A DNA stretch of 64,000 nt, from assembly GCA_003164785.1 (NCBI GenBank), contig PLUE01000030.1:27246-91245 (forward strand). Reading direction: 5' to 3'. The notes under the pieces are model-generated. The model was not told where the DNA came from. It did no database searches and worked only from the letters and a program-made list of their open reading frames with translations. The position numbers and the translations under genes were made by a program. The stretch is from Gammaproteobacteria bacterium (lineage in GTDB: Bacteria; Pseudomonadota; Gammaproteobacteria; Steroidobacterales; Steroidobacteraceae). This document shows positions 9,337 to 17,669 of the stretch, in pieces. The first letter of the stretch is position 1. Each line of letters begins with the position of its first letter.

Positions 9337-10299
9337 ATGTCGTCACGAGTTCGTCTGGTCGTGGTCATGGACCCCATCGGAGCCATCAAGCCGTCGAAAG
9401 ACAGCACGCTGGCGATACTGATCGCGGCTCAGGCACGCGGCTGGGAATTGTTCTACGCCGAGCAAAAGGACCTGTTTTTGCGCGATGGCGTCGCCTGGGC
9501 GCGCGTGGCTCATCTGCAGGTGTTTTCCGACCTGGGAACGTGGTTCGAGCACGGCGCCTGGATGGTCGCCAAACTCGGCGACTTCGACGCCATTTTGATG
9601 CGCAAGGACCCGCCTTTCGACATGGAATTCATCTACACCACCTACATCCTGGATCGCGCGCAGGCCCAGGGTGCCCGTATCTTCAACGACCCTCGGGGCC
9701 TGCGCGACATGAACGAAAAGGTGTACACCGCCTGGTTCCCGGAATGTTGCGCGCCAACGCTGGTCACCCGCGACATGCACGACATGGGTGAGTTTTTGCA
9801 GGAACACGGCAAAGCCGTGTGTAAACCCCTCGACGGCATGGGCGGCCGATCGATATTCGTCTTGGAACAGGGTGACAAGAACCGCAACGTGGTGTTCGAG
9901 ACGCTCACCGACTATGGACGCCGCTACGCCATCGTCCAGCGCTACCTGCCGGAAATCGTGACCGCCGGGGACTGTCGGGTGCTCCTCGTGGACGGCGAGC
10001 CGGTGCCGTTCGCCTTGCAGCGCATCCCGGCGTCCGACGACAACCGCGGCAATCTCGCCGCCGGCGCCAGCGCCGAAAGCCGCCCGCTCAATGATCGCGA
10101 CCGTTGGTTGTGCTCCATCATCGGGCCGAAACTGAAGGGCGCCGGCATGATTTTCGTCGGTTTGGACGTCATCGGCGATTACGTCACCGAAATCAACGTC
10201 ACCAGCCCCACGGGCATTCAAGAACTAAACAAAAAGCATGATATCGATATTGGTGGCATGCTGGTGAGCGCCATATCGAGGAACCTGGGCATCGCGTGA
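9337..10299 (+). CDS. gshB: Glutathione synthetase
   Basis: GshB ligates gamma-glutamylcysteine to glycine using ATP, the last step of glutathione synthesis. The 320-residue ATP-grasp protein has the family's MDPIGAIKPSKDSTLAIL opening, FNDPRGLRDMNEKVY, the KPLDGMGGRSIF ATP loop, DCRVLLVDGEPVPFALQRIP and the metal-binding EINVTSPTGIQEL near the C-terminus. ATG 9337 is preferred over an upstream TTG at 9322 because GAGGA sits 6 bp before it. The stop overlaps the GTG of the next gene. Its place between pilG and tonB matches Pseudomonas. Confidence 0.95.
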   Translation: MSSRVRLVVVMDPIGAIKPSKDSTLAILIAAQARGWELFYAEQKDLFLRDGVAWARVAHLQVFSDLGTWFEHGAWMVAKLGDFDAILMRKDPPFDMEFIYTTYILDRAQAQGARIFNDPRGLRDMNEKVYTAWFPECCAPTLVTRDMHDMGEFLQEHGKAVCKPLDGMGGRSIFVLEQGDKNRNVVFETLTDYGRRYAIVQRYLPEIVTAGDCRVLLVDGEPVPFALQRIPASDDNRGNLAAGASAESRPLNDRDRWLCSIIGPKLKGAGMIFVGLDVIGDYVTEINVTSPTGIQELNKKHDIDIGGMLVSAISRNLGIA

Positions 10300-11255
10300 C
10301 TTCCGATCTCTTGTCATCCAGCGATCTATCGCAGTCGGGCGATCTCCTACGGGCCGGATTGCCGCCCCCGAGCGACCGCATGCTGACGACGTGCTTCCTG
10401 GCGGCATTGTTTCACGGCATCGTCATCCTCGGCGTCACGTTCAGCGCGCCCAAGGGCGGTGGCGGTCCCGACGCCCCCGCCCTCGAGGTGCTGTTGGTCA
10501 ACGAGCAGGTCCCGAGCGCCAAAACCAATCCAAATGCCCGTTATATCGCGCAGCGCACCCAGATCGGCAGCGGCAACATGCTGAAAAACGGACAAACGCT
10601 CATTCCCAAGTCATCCCGGCGCGCGCTGGACCAGGACGGCGCCGCGGCAGGGGAAGGCCTGTCCGGGCAGCAGGCGTCCCAGGAATTCGGCGATGAAGAA
10701 GTCCTCGCAACGCACGCGCCGAGCGCCAAGGTCCTTTACTTCGCGACGGCCGCCGCCGCCAAAGAAGCATCCAAGATGCCGCAATCGCTCGAAAAGAGAC
10801 CCGAGTTCGCGATGGCCGCCAACGACGAGGGGGTCGAGCTCCATTTGCGCGGCGAAGCCAGGAATCAGCTGTGGATCGCCGCCGACACCCGCGAATCCGA
10901 CGTCGCGGTATATTTGGACGGCTGGCGGCGTAAAATCGAGCGTGTGGGTACCATGAACTTTCCGAGCATCGCGCGCCGCAAGAATCTATCGGGCACGCCT
11001 GTGATCGAAGTGACCATCGGTGCAGACGGCGCCTTGTTGGAAACGAAGGTACGGCGCAGCAGCGGGCACGCCGAGATCGATGAGGCGGCCATGAGGATTT
11101 TGAAGCTCGCGTCGCCCTACGATCCGTTTCCGCGCCAGTTGGTTGCGAAGCACGACCAGATCCGGATCGCCTACGAATGGCAGTTCCTCGGCGGATCGCC
11201 GCAGGGCTCGAGTGTGTTTTACGCCGATCCGAACACGCGCGGGGACACCCCGTGA
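10296..11255 (+). CDS. TonB-family energy transducer (TonB3-like)
   Basis: The 319-residue protein has a cytoplasmic N-terminus, one transmembrane helix at about 29-50 (LTTCFLAALFHGIVILGVTF), a long periplasmic linker and a TonB C-terminal domain at about 215-305 (GTPVIEVTIGADGALLETKV, then SGHAEIDEAAMRIL). The linker lacks the usual Pro-Lys repeats. The gene sits between gshB and yqgE exactly as tonB3 does in Pseudomonas aeruginosa, where that gene is needed for type IV pilus assembly and twitching. No exbB or exbD is adjacent. A pilus-related role is therefore more likely than iron uptake, but that is inferred from position. GTG 10296 overlaps the gshB stop (GTGA). Confidence 0.85.
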   Translation: MTSDLLSSSDLSQSGDLLRAGLPPPSDRMLTTCFLAALFHGIVILGVTFSAPKGGGGPDAPALEVLLVNEQVPSAKTNPNARYIAQRTQIGSGNMLKNGQTLIPKSSRRALDQDGAAAGEGLSGQQASQEFGDEEVLATHAPSAKVLYFATAAAAKEASKMPQSLEKRPEFAMAANDEGVELHLRGEARNQLWIAADTRESDVAVYLDGWRRKIERVGTMNFPSIARRKNLSGTPVIEVTIGADGALLETKVRRSSGHAEIDEAAMRILKLASPYDPFPRQLVAKHDQIRIAYEWQFLGGSPQGSSVFYADPNTRGDTP

Positions 11256-11827
11256 CAGCATCCGGGAGCGAAGCGGGTTATCTGACCAACCAACTTCTGA
11301 TCGCCATGCCCGCCATGGGCGATCCGAACTTTTCGCTGACGGTCGCCCTGGTCTGCGAGCACAACGCGCGCGGCGCGCTCGGCCTGATCCTGAACAAACC
11401 GCTACCCATGCGGATGGGCGAAGTCTTCGAGCAGCTCGAGATCCAACTCGTCGAAAGCCCGTTGGCCAAACGCCACGTGCTGCGTGGGGGACCCATGCAA
11501 ACCGACCGCGGCTTCGTGGTACACCGGGCGGGCGGCGACTGGGACTCGACCCTCAAGGTCTCCGACACCATCCATGTCACGACGTCGCGTGACATACTCG
11601 CGGCCATGGCGCGCGGTCAAGGGCCGGGCGAGGCAATCGTCGCCCTGGGCTACGCCGGCTGGGACGGCGGCCAATTGGAGGACGAGATCCGGGCGAATGC
11701 CTGGCTGAACGCTCCGGTCGACGCGGGGATCATTTTCGATCTGCCCTTCGAATCACGGTGGGAGGCAGCCGGCAGACTGCTCGGCGTCGACCTATCCCGC
11801 ATCAGCCACATCAGCGGCAATGCTTGA
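11252..11827 (+). CDS. yqgE: YqgE/AlgH family protein (DUF179)
   Basis: This is a widespread family without a proven biochemical function; the Pseudomonas member AlgH was linked to alginate regulation. The 191 residues carry the signature blocks YLTNQLLIAMPAMGDPNF, GALGLILNKPL, LRGGPMQTDRGFVVHR and ALGYAGWDGGQLE. The frame is open further upstream, but GTG 11252, which overlaps the tonB stop (GTGA), gives the expected length and repeats the arrangement of the preceding pair. It precedes ruvX, its usual neighbour in gammaproteobacteria. Confidence 0.92.
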   Translation: MTASGSEAGYLTNQLLIAMPAMGDPNFSLTVALVCEHNARGALGLILNKPLPMRMGEVFEQLEIQLVESPLAKRHVLRGGPMQTDRGFVVHRAGGDWDSTLKVSDTIHVTTSRDILAAMARGQGPGEAIVALGYAGWDGGQLEDEIRANAWLNAPVDAGIIFDLPFESRWEAAGRLLGVDLSRISHISGNA

Positions 11828-12272
11828 AGCCCCGGCGAGGGGTGGGCCGCAGCTCGTCATGGCATTCGACTTCGGCAAGCGCCGGATCGGCGTGGCGTGC
11901 GGCGACAGCGTAAGCCGCACCGCCAGGCCGCTCGCCGGCGTCGCCAATTCCGGCGCCGGGCCACGCTGGGAGACCGTTGACGCCCTGATGCGAGATTGGC
12001 AGCCCGCCCTCCTCGTGGTCGGCCTGCCGTATAATGTCGACGATTCCGAGAGTGTCATGAGCACGGCTGCCCGCGGGTTCGCCGGCGAGCTCGGGCAGCG
12101 CTATGCGTTGCCGGTGCGTCTGATCGACGAGCGTTATTCGTCGATCGATGCGGAAACCCGTCTGCGATCGGAGCGTGAATCGGGTGTGCGAAAGCGCCGT
12201 ATCGCCAAGGCCGACGTGGATGCGGCGGCGGCATGCGTGATCTTGGAACGCTGGTTTATCGAATCAACTTGA
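11820..12272 (+). CDS. ruvX: RuvX/YqgF: putative pre-16S rRNA nuclease
   Basis: YqgF has an RNase H fold and is thought to trim the 5' end of 16S rRNA. The 150-residue protein shows the first catalytic Asp in MAFDFGKRRIGVACGD, VVGLPYNVDDSES and LIDERYSSIDAE, with a late acidic residue in KADVDAAAACVILE. ATG 11820 overlaps the yqgE stop by 8 bp. An internal ATG at 11859 (MAFDFG) matches the start of many homologues and is an alternative. Confidence 0.92.
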   Translation: MLEAPARGGPQLVMAFDFGKRRIGVACGDSVSRTARPLAGVANSGAGPRWETVDALMRDWQPALLVVGLPYNVDDSESVMSTAARGFAGELGQRYALPVRLIDERYSSIDAETRLRSERESGVRKRRIAKADVDAAAACVILERWFIEST

Positions 12273-12279
12273 GGCGCAC

Positions 12280-13248
12280 ATGCGATCACAACAAGACAGC
12301 GCCGGGGGCCTGCGCCACCTCATCACGCTCGACGGGCTCACACGCGACGCGTTGACCGCCATTCTCGACAGGGCGGAGACCTATCGCCGATTGCCGGGAC
12401 AACCGGCGTACGAGGGCCGCGAACTCGCGGGCGTCACGGTGGCCAACCTGTTCTTCGAGCCCAGCACGCGCACACGCGCCTCGTTCGATCTCGCCAGCCG
12501 GCGCCTGGGCGCGCACGTCCTCAATCTGGATTTGAACTCGAGCTCGCGCGTCAAGGGCGAGACCATGTTGGACACGATTTACACCCTGGAAGCCATGAAT
12601 ACCGACGTATTCGTGATTCGCGACTCGGAGGCGGGAATACCTGAGTTCCTGATCGACCACGTCGCGCCGCACGTCTCGGTCATCAGCGCCGGGGAAGCGC
12701 ACGTGTCGCATCCCACCCAGGGACTCCTGGATGTGTTGACCATACGCACCCACAAACGTCGTTTTGCCGGCTTGAAGGTCGCCATCGTCGGCGACATCAA
12801 ACATTCCCGGGTCGCCCGTTCCACGGCGTACGCCCTCATGACCTTGGGCACCGCCGATGTGCGCCTCGTGGCGCCTGAGGCGCTCCTGCCGTCGGAAGTC
12901 GAGTTTCGCGGCGCACAGCGTTTCACGCGAATCGACGACGGCATCGCGGGGGCCGACGTGGTCATGATGCTGCGCATCCAGAAGGAGCGCATGGAGCAAA
13001 CCGCCTCGCTCGACGACGCGGCCTATTTTCGCGATTTCGGCCTGGACGCCAAGCGTCTGAAGCTGGCCTCCCCCAGCGTGCTGGTCATGCACCCGGGCCC
13101 GATGAACCGCGGTGTCGAGATCTCGTCGGAAGTCGCCGACGGGCCCCGCTCCGTGATCCGCGAACAGGTGAACAATGGCGTGGCGGTACGCATGTCGGTT
13201 CTGGCGTCCATTGCCATGACGCTGACGCGGCACCGCCGGCCGCTTTAG
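12280..13248 (+). CDS. pyrB: Aspartate carbamoyltransferase catalytic subunit
   Basis: PyrB condenses carbamoyl phosphate with aspartate, the committed step of pyrimidine synthesis. The 322 residues contain the carbamoyl-phosphate loop FFEPSTRTRASFDLASRRLG, SSRVKGET, SHPTQGLLDVLT, GDIKHSRVARS and the aspartate-side HPGPMNRGVEI. GAGG lies 5 bp before ATG 12280. In Pseudomonas the gene is flanked by pyrR and the inactive dihydroorotase pyrC'. Neither is present: ruvX precedes it directly and a convergent psd follows within 4 bp. Confidence 0.96.
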   Translation: MRSQQDSAGGLRHLITLDGLTRDALTAILDRAETYRRLPGQPAYEGRELAGVTVANLFFEPSTRTRASFDLASRRLGAHVLNLDLNSSSRVKGETMLDTIYTLEAMNTDVFVIRDSEAGIPEFLIDHVAPHVSVISAGEAHVSHPTQGLLDVLTIRTHKRRFAGLKVAIVGDIKHSRVARSTAYALMTLGTADVRLVAPEALLPSEVEFRGAQRFTRIDDGIAGADVVMMLRIQKERMEQTASLDDAAYFRDFGLDAKRLKLASPSVLVMHPGPMNRGVEISSEVADGPRSVIREQVNNGVAVRMSVLASIAMTLTRHRRPL

Positions 13249-13251
13249 AAC

Positions 13252-14148
13252 CTAGAGTTGCACCTCATCCTCGCATAACCGCAGCAGCGCCTCTCCCATG
13301 CGGATGCGGTGGCCGTCGCCGATCCCCTCGCACAGATCCACCCCTTTCGGCACGAACACGATGATCGTCGAGCCATGCTCGAACCATCCCATCTCCTCGC
13401 CCTTGCGCACGCTCACGTCGCACGGGATGACGTTGGGCCCGCGATATTTCAGATGCAGCTGAACGTCCAGGAATCGCAGCCGGATGCTCGCCACCAGAAT
13501 CGCGGCCACCGGCACCAGCGTCAGCAAGGCCCCCGATGGCAGACGGCAGCGGATGATCGCGCGCTCGTTCTTGCAGAACAGGCCCTGGACCCGTTTGAGC
13601 GCGATGGGATTCACGTTCCAGGTGTCGCCCGAGATGTAGTTGACCTGCTCCACACGGCAATCGGCGGGTGCATGAAAGCGGTGATACATGCTCGAGGTCA
13701 GGCGCAGCGTGACGAACTGCCCGCCCCGGTAATAATGGACCAGCTCGGAATCGCCGAGCAGATCCATCAACGGATACGGAAAGCCCTTCGCCTGCAGCAC
13801 CATCCCATCCCGCACCCGCCCGCTCGCACCCACCAGCGCATCGCAGGGGCTGCTGAGCACCGCGGCGTCCCCGTCGACCGGCCGCGCGCCCTCCTTCAGC
13901 TCGCGCGTAAAGCACGCGCGCAGGCTGGTGAAGCGATCGAGCTTTGCCTCGCTCAGATCGAGGTCGGAAAACAGCCGCCACAGCCGGACGGACAGCGCGC
14001 ACAACCACGGGCTTTCGATGCGGCTGAACCGTCCCATGACGAGCGTCAGCCATCGCCGGGGGATCCGGTTGGTGAGCAGGAAATTGACGTCCTCTTGCTG
14101 GACGAGGCGGTCGATCAGGGAACGGGCAGTCATCGTAGTGTCACTCAT
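13252..14148 (-). CDS. psd: Phosphatidylserine decarboxylase proenzyme
   Basis: Psd converts phosphatidylserine to phosphatidylethanolamine at the inner membrane, using a pyruvoyl group made by self-cleavage. The 298-residue protein keeps the family blocks: SPCDALVGASGRV with the proteolytic Asp, SSMYHRFHAPADC with the catalytic His, YISGDTWNVNPIAL, RNERAI-like KNERAII, and FEHGSTIIVF, whose Gly-Ser is the cleavage site (HGST in place of the common LGST). The frame extends to a TTG at 14187, but that would overlap the divergent aminotransferase start. ATG 14148 (MSDTTM) or 14133 (MTARS) is more likely. Neither has a clear ribosome-binding site. Confidence 0.92.
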   Translation of the reverse strand: MSDTTMTARSLIDRLVQQEDVNFLLTNRIPRRWLTLVMGRFSRIESPWLCALSVRLWRLFSDLDLSEAKLDRFTSLRACFTRELKEGARPVDGDAAVLSSPCDALVGASGRVRDGMVLQAKGFPYPLMDLLGDSELVHYYRGGQFVTLRLTSSMYHRFHAPADCRVEQVNYISGDTWNVNPIALKRVQGLFCKNERAIIRCRLPSGALLTLVPVAAILVASIRLRFLDVQLHLKYRGPNVIPCDVSVRKGEEMGWFEHGSTIIVFVPKGVDLCEGIGDGHRIRMGEALLRLCEDEVQL

Positions 14149-14180
14149 CTGAAATACATTGGACGCGGAGGAAAACCGTG

Positions 14181-15863
14181 ATGCCAAAGATTTTATTGAC
14201 CATTGCAGGCGCCATCATCCTGGTGCTCTTGATGCGAAAGGCGCTGGTGCGATTGCAGCTCTCGCGCGCCAAGCATCGATCGCTCTCGGGCCACTCGAAA
14301 ATGGCGCGCCGCTTCGCCAGGCTCGTGCCGTTTTACGACTACGGCGAAACGCAATTCTTCCAGGCGGATGGCGCGCCCGCCGGCATTGCCACCACGAGGC
14401 GCGAGGACTTCATGCGACTGGCGGCGACCTTCAGGGAACGCTACGCGAAGACCGCGGCGGCCACCGGCGCGATCACGGATACCGTCTCCGATCTGCAATT
14501 CACGTCGCGGTACCGCGTACCCTTCCAGTTCAGCCGCGTGGTGCGCGAACATTTCAAGACGGGGGTGTTTCTCGAGGCCTCGTCCGGCGTGACGGTCACG
14601 GATCTCGACGGCAACCGCTTCTTCGACCTGACCGGCTCCTATGGCGTGAACGTGTTCGGTTACGACTTCTACAAGGAATGCATCGCGCGCGGTGGCGAGC
14701 GCGTGAAGGAACTCGGTCCGGTCTTGGGTGCGTATCACCCGGTCACCGCGTCGAACGTCAAGCGCCTGCTCGCCATCGCCGGTCTGGATGAGATCTCGTT
14801 TCACATGTCCGGCACCGAGGCGGTCATGCAGGCCGTGCAGCTGGCCCGTTATCACACCCGACGCAGTCATCTCGTGCGCTTCTGCGGGGCGTATCACGGC
14901 TGGTGGGGCGACGTGCAGCCGGGCGTCGGCAATCCGTTGGCGCCCCAGAACACGTATACCTTGCAGGACATGGACGACGCCGCCCTGCGCGTGCTGCGGA
15001 CGCGCAAGGACATCGCCTGCGTGCTGGTGAATCCGCTGCAGGCGCTGCACCCGAACGCGGGTGCGCCCGGCGACTATTCGCTCGTCGACAGCGGGCGTAG
15101 GGCGCATTTCGACCGTGCCGCCTACACTGCCTGGCTGCAGAAGCTTCGGGCCGTCTGCAGCGAGCGCTGCATCGTGCTGATCTTCGACGAAGTGTTCGTC
15201 GGGTTCCGCCTGGCGCGCGGCGGCGCTCAGGAATACTTCGGCGTGCGCGCGGACATGGTGACCTACGGCAAAACCGTGGCTGGCGGCCTGCCGATCGGCG
15301 TCCTGTGCGGCCGTCACCGGTTCATGCAGCGCTTTCGCGCGGATCGGCCGGCGGACATCTGCTTCGCGCGGGGCACCTTCAATTCGCACCCCTATGTGAT
15401 GGGCTCGATGGCCGAGTTCCTGGATGGGCTCGACAGCGAGCCCATCCAGGCGCTGTACCGCGACCTCGCGGTCTGGGAGGTCCGCGCCGACGCGCTCAAT
15501 GATCGATTCAGAGCGGCCGGCCTGCCGGTGCGCGTCGCGAATCTCTCGTCCATCTGGACCATCGGCTACACCGAACCGTGCCGATACAACTGGATGTATC
15601 AGTACTATCTTCGCGAGGCCGGACTGGCCCTGAGCTGGATCGGCACCGGACGCCTGATTTTCAGCCTCAACTATACCGACCAGGAATTCGCCGAGGTCGC
15701 CGACCGGATGCTGTCGGCGGCCCGGGCGATGCACGGCGCCGGTTGGTGGTGGACGGCTGACGAACTGACCAACGGTTCGATCAAGCGGCGCGTGCTTCGG
15801 GAAATGTTTCAAGCGCGCCGGCTCTCACCCCTGGGATCGATGAGTTCGCCGCGCAGCAAGTGA
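14181..15863 (+). CDS. Membrane-anchored class III PLP-dependent aminotransferase
   Basis: The protein resembles glutamate-1-semialdehyde aminomutases and other class III aminotransferases, but with a transmembrane helix at about 3-20 (KILLTIAGAIILVLLMRKAL) and a 100-residue N-terminal extension, 560 residues in all. Visible active-site features are MSGTEAVMQAVQLAR, CGAYHGWW, IFDEVFVGFR (the Asp that holds the PLP pyridine nitrogen) and the PLP lysine in TYGKTVAGGLPIG. The substrate is unknown. ATG 14181 has GGAGGA 8 bp upstream. It is divergent from psd across 32 bp, and its 3' end overlaps the convergent Mpo1-like gene by 55 bp. The company of psd, a fatty-acid-oxidase-like membrane protein and a glycosyltransferase suggests work on a membrane lipid head group; this is inference. 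Confidence 0.85.
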   Translation: MPKILLTIAGAIILVLLMRKALVRLQLSRAKHRSLSGHSKMARRFARLVPFYDYGETQFFQADGAPAGIATTRREDFMRLAATFRERYAKTAAATGAITDTVSDLQFTSRYRVPFQFSRVVREHFKTGVFLEASSGVTVTDLDGNRFFDLTGSYGVNVFGYDFYKECIARGGERVKELGPVLGAYHPVTASNVKRLLAIAGLDEISFHMSGTEAVMQAVQLARYHTRRSHLVRFCGAYHGWWGDVQPGVGNPLAPQNTYTLQDMDDAALRVLRTRKDIACVLVNPLQALHPNAGAPGDYSLVDSGRRAHFDRAAYTAWLQKLRAVCSERCIVLIFDEVFVGFRLARGGAQEYFGVRADMVTYGKTVAGGLPIGVLCGRHRFMQRFRADRPADICFARGTFNSHPYVMGSMAEFLDGLDSEPIQALYRDLAVWEVRADALNDRFRAAGLPVRVANLSSIWTIGYTEPCRYNWMYQYYLREAGLALSWIGTGRLIFSLNYTDQEFAEVADRMLSAARAMHGAGWWWTADELTNGSIKRRVLREMFQARRLSPLGSMSSPRSK

Positions 15864-16417
15864 AATGGCGCCTTGCAGTAGATTTTCGCGTCGTTGAACG
15901 GGTCGGTGAGGATTTTGGTGAACCACACCAGTCCGGTCTGAACGTCCTTCAAATAGAACAGATGGAAGGTGCGAAACAGCAACGCCCCGACGCCGACGAT
16001 GAGCCAGATGAGGCCCACGTGCCGCAGGAACTGCTCACCTCCCGTAAAGGGTTCGAAAATACCGAACAAGGTGGGGTTCAGCCACAACAACACCGGGACG
16101 GCGGCCCAGACGATGTGCAGGATCACCTTGCGGCGCAGGTTGTACCCGACTTTGATGCTCTCCTTGTGTTCGTGCGTGGCCTGGTTGACCTCGTCGTAAC
16201 CCTTCGGTTCGAAGAAGAAGTGTCCGGACTGGCGGCTGACCATCGCCACCAACCATCCCAGCAGCGCGGCGGCCACCGGATCCTTGAACATCAACGCGTA
16301 GGCCACGATGAACGTGATGGCACTCAGAAAATGCAGCGACTGATTGATGCGGCTGTGATGGTAGTAACGGTGATCGTCCCAACGCTGTGTTCGCAGTTCT
16401 GCCAGAAAGCTTTGCAT
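15809..16417 (-). CDS. Multi-pass membrane protein resembling the Mpo1/DUF962 family
   Basis: The 202-residue protein has about four hydrophobic segments. Its N-terminal half shows a pattern like that of Mpo1 (yeast 2-hydroxy fatty acid dioxygenase): YYHHSRINQSLHFLSAI, then SRQSGHFFFEPKGYDEVNQ, with conserved His residues next to membrane helices, followed by HEHKESIKVGYNLRRKV. Mpo1 uses iron to shorten 2-hydroxy fatty acids by one carbon; whether this protein does the same is unproven, and family membership rests on motif pattern only. ATG 16417 has GAGGA 7 bp upstream and is preferred over the in-frame extension. The 3' end overlaps the aminotransferase gene on the other strand. Confidence 0.6.
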   Translation of the reverse strand: MQSFLAELRTQRWDDHRYYHHSRINQSLHFLSAITFIVAYALMFKDPVAAALLGWLVAMVSRQSGHFFFEPKGYDEVNQATHEHKESIKVGYNLRRKVILHIVWAAVPVLLWLNPTLFGIFEPFTGGEQFLRHVGLIWLIVGVGALLFRTFHLFYLKDVQTGLVWFTKILTDPFNDAKIYCKAPFHLLRGELIDPRGESRRA

Positions 16418-16592
16418 GGAGGTTTCCTCATAGGCGTGGTTTGAAGTCTCCACGAACCAAATATAGGATTTGGGTTACACCCCAATGACAACGTTCACAT
16501 TGCTGCAACGAGCCGCGCGCCGGGGCCACTCGGGCCCGGGCTTTAAGAAAACTGTGATCCAGCGTTCATCTGTCCGTCACGCTGGGGTGCGA

Positions 16593-17669
16593 ATGTCGGC
16601 GGACATGAGAATCATGATCGTTACCGACGCGTGGGCTCCCCAGACCAACGGTGTCGTGCGCACCTTGACGCAGACCTCGGAATGGTTGGGCCGCTTCGGC
16701 CACGACGTGCGCATGCTGACGCCCCGGGACTTCCGCAGCATCGCCTGCCCCACCTACCCCGAGATACGTCTCTCGTTGCTGCCCCGCAATGCCATGGTCA
16801 CCAGCATCGCCGGGTTCGCCCCGCACGCCCTGCACATCGCAACCGAAGGCCCGCTGGGGCTCGCGGCCAGGCGCTATTGCATCAAGCACCAGATGCGCTT
16901 CACGACTTCATACCACACCCAGTTTCCCCAGTACCTGCGGGCACGGTTTCCCATTCCGCTGGCGGCGTCGTATTGGGCGCTGCACCGCTTTCACGGGGCG
17001 GCGGTGCGCTGCATGGTCAGCACCGTGTCGTTGCGCGATGACCTGGCCGCGCGCGGCTTCGATAACCTGGCGAGTTGGCGGCGCGGCGTCGATACCCAGG
17101 TTTTCCGGCCCGGAGCCAAGGATTTCCTGTCGCTGCCACGCCCCATTGCGGCCTATGTCGGGCGCGTCGCGGTGGAAAAGAACATCGAGGCATTCCTGAA
17201 AATGGCGTGGGACGGCAGCAAGATCGTGATCGGCGACGGACCCGCGCGCAACCGGCTGCAGACGCAGTATCCGCAAACCCGTTTCACGGGATTTCGCTTC
17301 GGAGAGGATCTCGCCGCTCATCTCGCCGCGGCGGACGTCATGGTGTTCCCGAGCCGCACCGATACCTTCGGGCTCGTGAACCTCGAAGCGATGGCCTGCG
17401 GCGTCCCGGTTGCGGCCTACCCGGTCACCGGACCGATCGATGTCATCGACGACGGGGTCTCCGGCGCGCTGGACGAGGATCTGGCCCGGGCCGCGCGGCG
17501 CGCGCTGACGCTCGATCCGGTTCGATGCCGGGAACAGGCACTGCGATTCGGGTGGGATGCCAGCGCGCGCGAATTCGAGGGCAATCTGGTGATGTGCCGT
17601 CCGGCGCACACGCCGCACCGCGCCGCGGCGTCAGCCGAAGTTGATCTTGGCCTCGAGATTGGTGCGTGA
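16593..17669 (+). CDS. GT4-family glycosyltransferase (MgtA/PimB-like)
   Basis: A retaining, GT-B fold glycosyltransferase of about 358 residues. The N-terminus MRIMIVTDAWAPQTNGVVRTL and the acceptor region TSYHTQFPQYLRARFP are characteristic of lipid glycosyltransferases such as the mannosyltransferase MgtA and sulfolipid or glucosylceramide-type enzymes. The donor site has YVGRVAVEKNIEAFL, VIGDGPARNRLQ, VFPSRTDTFGLVNLEAMACGVPVAAYPVTGP and DDGVSGAL. The sugar and acceptor cannot be read from sequence. The start is uncertain: ATG 16593 (MSADMRI) follows a GGGG stretch, while ATG 16605 gives the family's usual MRI opening. Its 3' end overlaps the third PilT-like gene by 39 bp on the opposite strand. 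Confidence 0.85.
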   Translation: MSADMRIMIVTDAWAPQTNGVVRTLTQTSEWLGRFGHDVRMLTPRDFRSIACPTYPEIRLSLLPRNAMVTSIAGFAPHALHIATEGPLGLAARRYCIKHQMRFTTSYHTQFPQYLRARFPIPLAASYWALHRFHGAAVRCMVSTVSLRDDLAARGFDNLASWRRGVDTQVFRPGAKDFLSLPRPIAAYVGRVAVEKNIEAFLKMAWDGSKIVIGDGPARNRLQTQYPQTRFTGFRFGEDLAAHLAAADVMVFPSRTDTFGLVNLEAMACGVPVAAYPVTGPIDVIDDGVSGALDEDLARAARRALTLDPVRCREQALRFGWDASAREFEGNLVMCRPAHTPHRAAASAEVDLGLEIGA

